From Hanleya hanleyi (Eukaryota > Mollusca > Polyplacophora > Lepidopleurida > Hanleyidae): a stretch of DNA of 64,000 nt. The translations under genes and the position numbers were made by a program. This document shows, one piece after another, positions 59,699 through 64,000 of this stretch. The stretch is from contig JAVTVY010018799.1 of assembly GCA_036873755.1 (NCBI GenBank), positions 1-64,000 on the forward strand. The letters are read 5' to 3'. The notes under the pieces are model-generated. The model made no database searches. It saw nothing but the letters and a program-made list of their open reading frames with translations, and was not told where the DNA came from. The stretch's first letter is position 1; every line of letters begins with the position of its first letter.

Positions 59699-60156
59699 GC
59701 TAAGATTCATAGCGTCTCCCTTCTCTCACCGCTATGCCGACGACAAATACATTTCCCTGGTGGTAACTCGAACATCTCCATGGCGCACTTATCTCCTTTG
59801 CGCCCTATCGGACCTTCATTAACTTGAGAAAATGGGCCGCCATGAATAAAAATACAGAAATGGCAGACTATAGCTGGCCCTTCGTTGGTCATTTATTAAT
59901 TACAGACGTTAAAATTATCCCTATGGAGCCTCAAAATCACCTGAAATCGAGGGTCAAGAAGATGGGCATTTCTGTCATTATGATCACAACATCGATTATG
60001 GTATTTTTATTCATGGCGGCCCATTTTCTCAAGTTAATGAAGGTCCAATAGGGAAGGTAATAATAAGTGCGCCATGGAGATGTTCGAGTTACCACCAGGG
60101 AAATGTGTTTGTCGTCGGCATAGCGGTGAGGGAAGGGAGACGCTATGAATCTTAGC
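59699..60156. mobile_element. Fold-back MITE with ~150-bp arms
   Basis: GCTAAGATTCATAGCGTCTC (59699) pairs with its inverted copy ending at 60156. The arms extend to about 59850 and 60003 (CTTGAGAAAATGGGCCGCCATGAATA, shortened). No gene inside. Confidence 0.7.
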
Positions 60157-60162
60157 CAGGTA

Positions 60163-62045
60163 GGTTTATGGTTTATGGTTTATTCACTTCAGAATCCAAC
60201 AGGCCTAGGGCCCAGTTACAGGTCTGAAAACAACACACATACATACACTCGCACACATAAGAATATAAAAAAAATAAAAATAAATAAATAAATAAAACAA
60301 TAAATATATACCATACAATACCGACTAGCCCACTTAAATATACATGCAAATTCTAGGCGTGGGTAGTAATATGTACATCAAAACAGACATGGTGAGTTAC
60401 GAAAAAACAGTTGTTACATGTCGTCTGTTTAATGGCCAAGTACAAGCTTTATCCATATAATATAGATTTGGCCTTTTGGCGGAAAACATTTCTATTAGCA
60501 AAAATATCGAATGATTCGTTGTGAGGGCACAATGAATTATATAAGTCCATTGATCTCGGGAAGAAAGATAATTTCCGTACATTTATTCGCGCCTTTGATG
60601 GTCTAAACACATTGATTTGTCGCAGTGTTCTGGACGGACAGTTATATTGGACCTGCTCAATAAGATATGGCGAGTCCACCTCCGAGTGAACACATTTATG
60701 TAGAAGGTTGAGATCGGCAGCCTTTCGGCGCAATTCTAAAGGGGGTAATTTGAACATCTTAGTATATTTAAGTACTGGTCAGAAGAATATATAGTTTTAG
60801 ATTTAAAACATATAAATTTGAGAAACTTTTTTTTGACATTTTCAACTTTATCGATCAAGTACTTTTGCTGGGGTGACCAAATTGAAGAGGCATATTCGAG
60901 ATTTGAGCGAATAAGTGACATGTAAATTGATTTGAGGGCCTCAACACTAGAGAAGGATTTACATGTACGCTTCAAGTATCCCAACATCTTAAAAGACTTG
61001 CTAACTATCAGGTTGACATGGTGTTTGAAGTTCAAGTCAGATGCTAACGTGACGCCCAGATCTTTCACAGATGATACACGTTCTAGTAGTGTACCATTTA
61101 ATGTGTAGTCAAATGAAATGATGTTGCGTTTGTTTGTAAATGATATTATACAGCATTTCAATACATTTAGTTTTAATTTCCATCTACAACACCATTCGGC
61201 AATACTGTTCAGGTCTCGTTGAAGAAGTATAGCATAATCAATAGAGTTCACGGCTTTGAATAGTTTAGTGTCGTCTGCGTTGATCGACACTTTCGAGTGA
61301 GAAATACATGAAGATATATCATTCACGTACAATACAAATAGCAAGGGACCAATAAGTGATCCCTGAGGAACGCCAAATATTAGAGGCTTCCAAGAGGAAT
61401 CTTTGCCATTCAGTGCAACTCTTTATACTTTGCAGTCTATTGCTCGGATACGATTGTAGCCACAACAGAAGATTTCCAGAGAATCCATAGTATTTTAGTT
61501 TATGAATGAGCAATTCATGTGATACGGAGTCGAAAGCCTTGCTTAGATCTAGATAAATAGAGTCAGTCTGTTCTTTGGAGTCAAAGGCTTTCGTGAGGTG
61601 ATTAACATAGCAGGCTAAGTTAGATACAGTGTCTTTGTTTTTTATGAATCCATGCTGTTCAGGAATAAGGCACTTTTTTACATGCTCAAAGATGGTACTG
61701 TATACCGCTTTTTCAAATATTTTCCCGAAAAGGGGTAGCAGGGATATTGGTCGATAATTCGACACCTCGTGACGATCACCTTTCTTGAACACGGGTGTGA
61801 CGTTGGCTGTTTTGAAATGGGATGATAAGGAAGAGTTAAATATCATGCACAGCGGTACAGCCAATTCTTCCGCGCATTCAGTCAACAGCAAACCGGAAAT
61901 GTTATCCGGTCCACCATCTTCTCTAGCCAAGTCGACGTACATCACGTTGCTCTGTACATTGCCTTGGCATACTTCTCTAGTAAAGTTGGAACGTGAATCC
62001 TCATCGATGAGTGGAATGCATAGACGGCTTGCTGCATCCAATCAG
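60163..62045 (-). pseudogene. Jockey/CR1-like LINE, RT region and 3' tail, decayed
   Basis: Minus strand. RT blocks seen: TANVTPVFKKGDRHEVSNYR, ISLLPLFGKIFEKAVY, EQHGFIKNKDTVSNLACYVN, IYLDLSKAFDSVSHELLIHK (block A), then after a frameshift near 61340 VLYVNDISSCI and NADDTKLF (block C, Tyr replaced by Asn). Thumb and C-terminal parts follow through another frame change near 60750. The 3' end is a tandem CATAAAC repeat at about 60163-60185, preceded by AATAAACC. No endonuclease, so 5' truncated at about 62045. Confidence 0.85.
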
Positions 62046-62076
62046 AATGCGCGTTACGTAGCAGTTGATTACCTAG

Positions 62077-62289
62077 ATGGCGGCCCCCACCAAGAACGAG
62101 CTGTGTCGAATGTGTGGGGAAATTCTGCCGGAAAAAAAACAGGAGAAGCATTTTCATGGCCACTTTCGGTGTTCTGATCAGTTGAATCAGCTTTTGGGAC
62201 GCGCTGCACGGTCGAATCGCCTTACGAGTGTGGTCGATTTGAAATTGAAGGGGAACAACTCCTGGAGGCAAAAAGTCGCTCATCGTTAA
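62077..62289 (+). CDS. Hypothetical 70-residue protein with CxxC...HxHxxC
   Basis: Starts at an ATG with GATGGCGG context. MAAPTKNELCRMCGEILPEK, then a HFHGHFRCS stretch: two Cys and nearby His/Cys could bind zinc, as at the start of some host DNA-binding proteins. No downstream domain. It lies between two LINE fragments and may be a first exon or a transposon-captured exon. Uncertain. Confidence 0.3.
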   Translation: MAAPTKNELCRMCGEILPEKKQEKHFHGHFRCSDQLNQLLGRAARSNRLTSVVDLKLKGNNSWRQKVAHR

Positions 62290-62344
62290 AACTTCCGCTA
62301 GGTGGCGCAGAGTAGTACTCCTCTGCCACCAGCCAAGAATGTCA

Positions 62345-62480
62345 AGGCAGCGTAGAGAGCTTTGCGATGTAGTTGACTTGGCTGGTGAAGATGCCGGTCC
62401 ACACGCTTTGTGCACGTTCACATCTTTTAATAACTGACAGACGTCGGCCACGTTCACACAAAACGACCACGTAGACAAAA
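62345..62480 (-). pseudogene. Small LINE ORF2 fragment
   Basis: VCQLLKDVNVHKACGP on the minus strand resembles the start of the RT domain of CR1/Jockey LINEs. Too short to classify. Confidence 0.4.
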
Positions 62481-62489
62481 ACCAACTAT

Positions 62490-64000
62490 ACTCATAAATA
62501 TTTCAAGGTCATTGTTACACTTTTCTCGATCAATACTGTCGCCTATATACAAAATCTGGATCATCGTATCATTGAATATTGTGAGGGGCCTTGGCCTGAA
62601 ACGTCTGTAAACAGAAGGTTATCATTACGATAAATGTCATATATCCATTACGAAAAAAACCCCAAAAAGAATCCACTTCCATTGTGCATGTAATGTCACC
62701 TGGGTGCTTGGCATGATAACACCAGTTTGTTATCTAAATAAACTAGATCTACATGGCTACACGTTATACCATCGACCGAGTGTCAGATGTATCTTTCACA
62801 TCATCGGCATGTATTGCTGTTATACAGGCACTTAACATGGAAACAATAAAATTGTGTATGATAGTCTGCAAAACTGAAGGGACTGTGTATAGTAATTATC
62901 GCTAATGATGTCGAAATCCACTACTGATGTGGAATATGCCGACGCAAAAGTCAAAGACCAACGCACATGGGAGCTTTTAACACCAGTTAAATTATATATT
63001 AAATTATATATTCTGACACCGGCGAGTTTGGATCAAAAAGCTGCGTCTTTGGGTGCAGTGCATTTGCCACTCATCGCTGACCGATAATGTCACATGATCT
63101 GATCATGCCGTATGGATTGTTCAGATTACCTCTGATAGCGAGTTAACCCCATCTTTGCTAAAACCAGAGATACCTATCCTAGAAACGCCTTTGACTCAAA
63201 AAGAAATCTTGACATTGTGAAGATGGTTAACCCAGGAGATGCTGTCACAGTTACAAAACGTTTCTAAGAGTTTCCAAGAAATCAACTTCTATTACTGTAA
63301 AGTTTAATCAAAACAGGACTTGCACGTAATGTTCAGATGTATCTTGGAATTTTATTTGTTTCATTAAAATCCAGTTACCATACATTTGTGCATTTGACAA
63401 GATTTTTAAAAACAAACTAAGGTGATATAGGGTATAGAAGAAAAAAAGAAAGTCTTCTTGTACTCTTATTCTGAATATTCATACATTTTTTTACAAAGAA
63501 TAGACTGAAATGGCATATGTCATTTGATCCCGTAAGCCAGAAATAATACCAGATTGCTGGGCATGCACACGAAGGTAAAAATGAAGGTAGCTGATTTACA
63601 ATAGAGTTTCATTCTCAGAGGATCCATGCACGCAACTATTATACAGACACATCCAACTGCCCCAATAGAAGACTGGGATTCTCTGAGAAGTTTTGAGCAT
63701 TACATCAGGGCTTTCAAATTGATTTAATTTGAACTATACTTTTACAGTGCGTACACATTTACCTGCTTAGCAACCAAGAACAGAGAGGTGAAGACGAGAC
63801 ACATAGACTTTGTACAAATAAGACAGAAAGACTATGGAATCTGGTTGATTGTATAGATATGTAAGAAGGCGAGAAAAGAATAAAAGCAACCATATGACTC
63901 TCTCGGCTCCTTACATTCCGACTAGAATACGGAGGATGCTAAGACGTAGCCTTGGTATCTAAGCCATGCTTTTATTGCAGATGTCCATGCGGAAACAAGG
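62490..64000. other. No gene recognised
   Basis: AT-rich sequence to the window end; no domain, TIR or tandem array seen. Confidence 0.4.

Overview
This window is animal (metazoan) nuclear DNA, most likely from an aquatic invertebrate. The evidence is non-LTR and Penelope-like retroelements with eukaryotic tails, TIR transposons, TATA boxes and AATAAA signals, and several Polinton/Maverick (adintovirus-like) elements. I cannot name the species. I found no convincing intact host gene; nearly everything recognisable is mobile or virus-derived.

The centrepiece is a complete, lightly decayed Polinton, E1, at 11410-31641 (20,232 bp). It begins AGTAGTAGTG, ends in CT, carries inverted terminal repeats of about 530-680 bp and is flanked by a perfect 6-bp duplication, TTCATG. 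It landed inside ORF2 of a CR1/L2-like LINE, whose reading frame resumes across the insertion. The left arm of E1 encodes a CARD-domain protein, a PC4-like protein with a C-terminal extension, two divergent RING-finger proteins facing away from a roughly 800-bp imperfect palindrome, and a small basic protein. The core is a four-unit PC4-like protein, an rve integrase plus chromodomain, a Thr-rich membrane protein, the packaging ATPase, a small basic ORF, penton/minor capsid, a pX-like core peptide, the major capsid protein (one in-frame stop) and the adenain-type protease. On the opposite strand lies protein-primed DNA polymerase B, broken by three in-frame stops and a 2.0-kb TG...CA (solo-LTR-like) insertion with ATAC duplications. 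The two TIRs carry the same TATA promoter and even the same first five codons, so the CARD gene and PolB start identically.

Two to three further Polinton-related elements surround it. E2 (window start to 6552) is the end of a second element on the opposite strand: integrase pseudogene, two PC4-like genes, a tail-anchored protein, then a C2H2 zinc finger fused to a truncated PolB N-terminal domain, an NRF1-motif satellite, a YY1-motif cluster and a terminus AGTAGTAGTGTAAAC. E3 (41802-47348) is a 5.5-kb element with 239-bp TIRs. It lacks integrase, polymerase and capsid genes but encodes a zinc finger fused to an altered packaging ATPase, an overlapping small basic protein and a zinc-finger/acidic protein. 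E4 (about 48.5-51.156 kb) repeats the E2 layout with a second zinc-finger/PolB-N gene. These zinc-finger chimeras share leader and 3'-UTR sequence and both PolB chimeras stop at the same place. They are the best candidate here for an undescribed system: Polinton satellites or regulators built from truncated replication and packaging proteins.

The rest is repeats: a Penelope-like fragment (6.8-7.5 kb), minisatellites (33.5-34.9 kb), a Mutator-like element carrying a RecQ-helicase fragment (51426-52130, 9-bp TSD), two Tc1-type MITEs (53.0 and 53.5 kb), a 3.7-kb long-TIR element with another transposon nested in it (55053-58794), fold-back MITEs (59.1-60.2 kb) and a decayed Jockey/CR1-like LINE (60.2-62.0 kb). 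From 36.7 to 41.0 kb and after 62.5 kb I see no gene.
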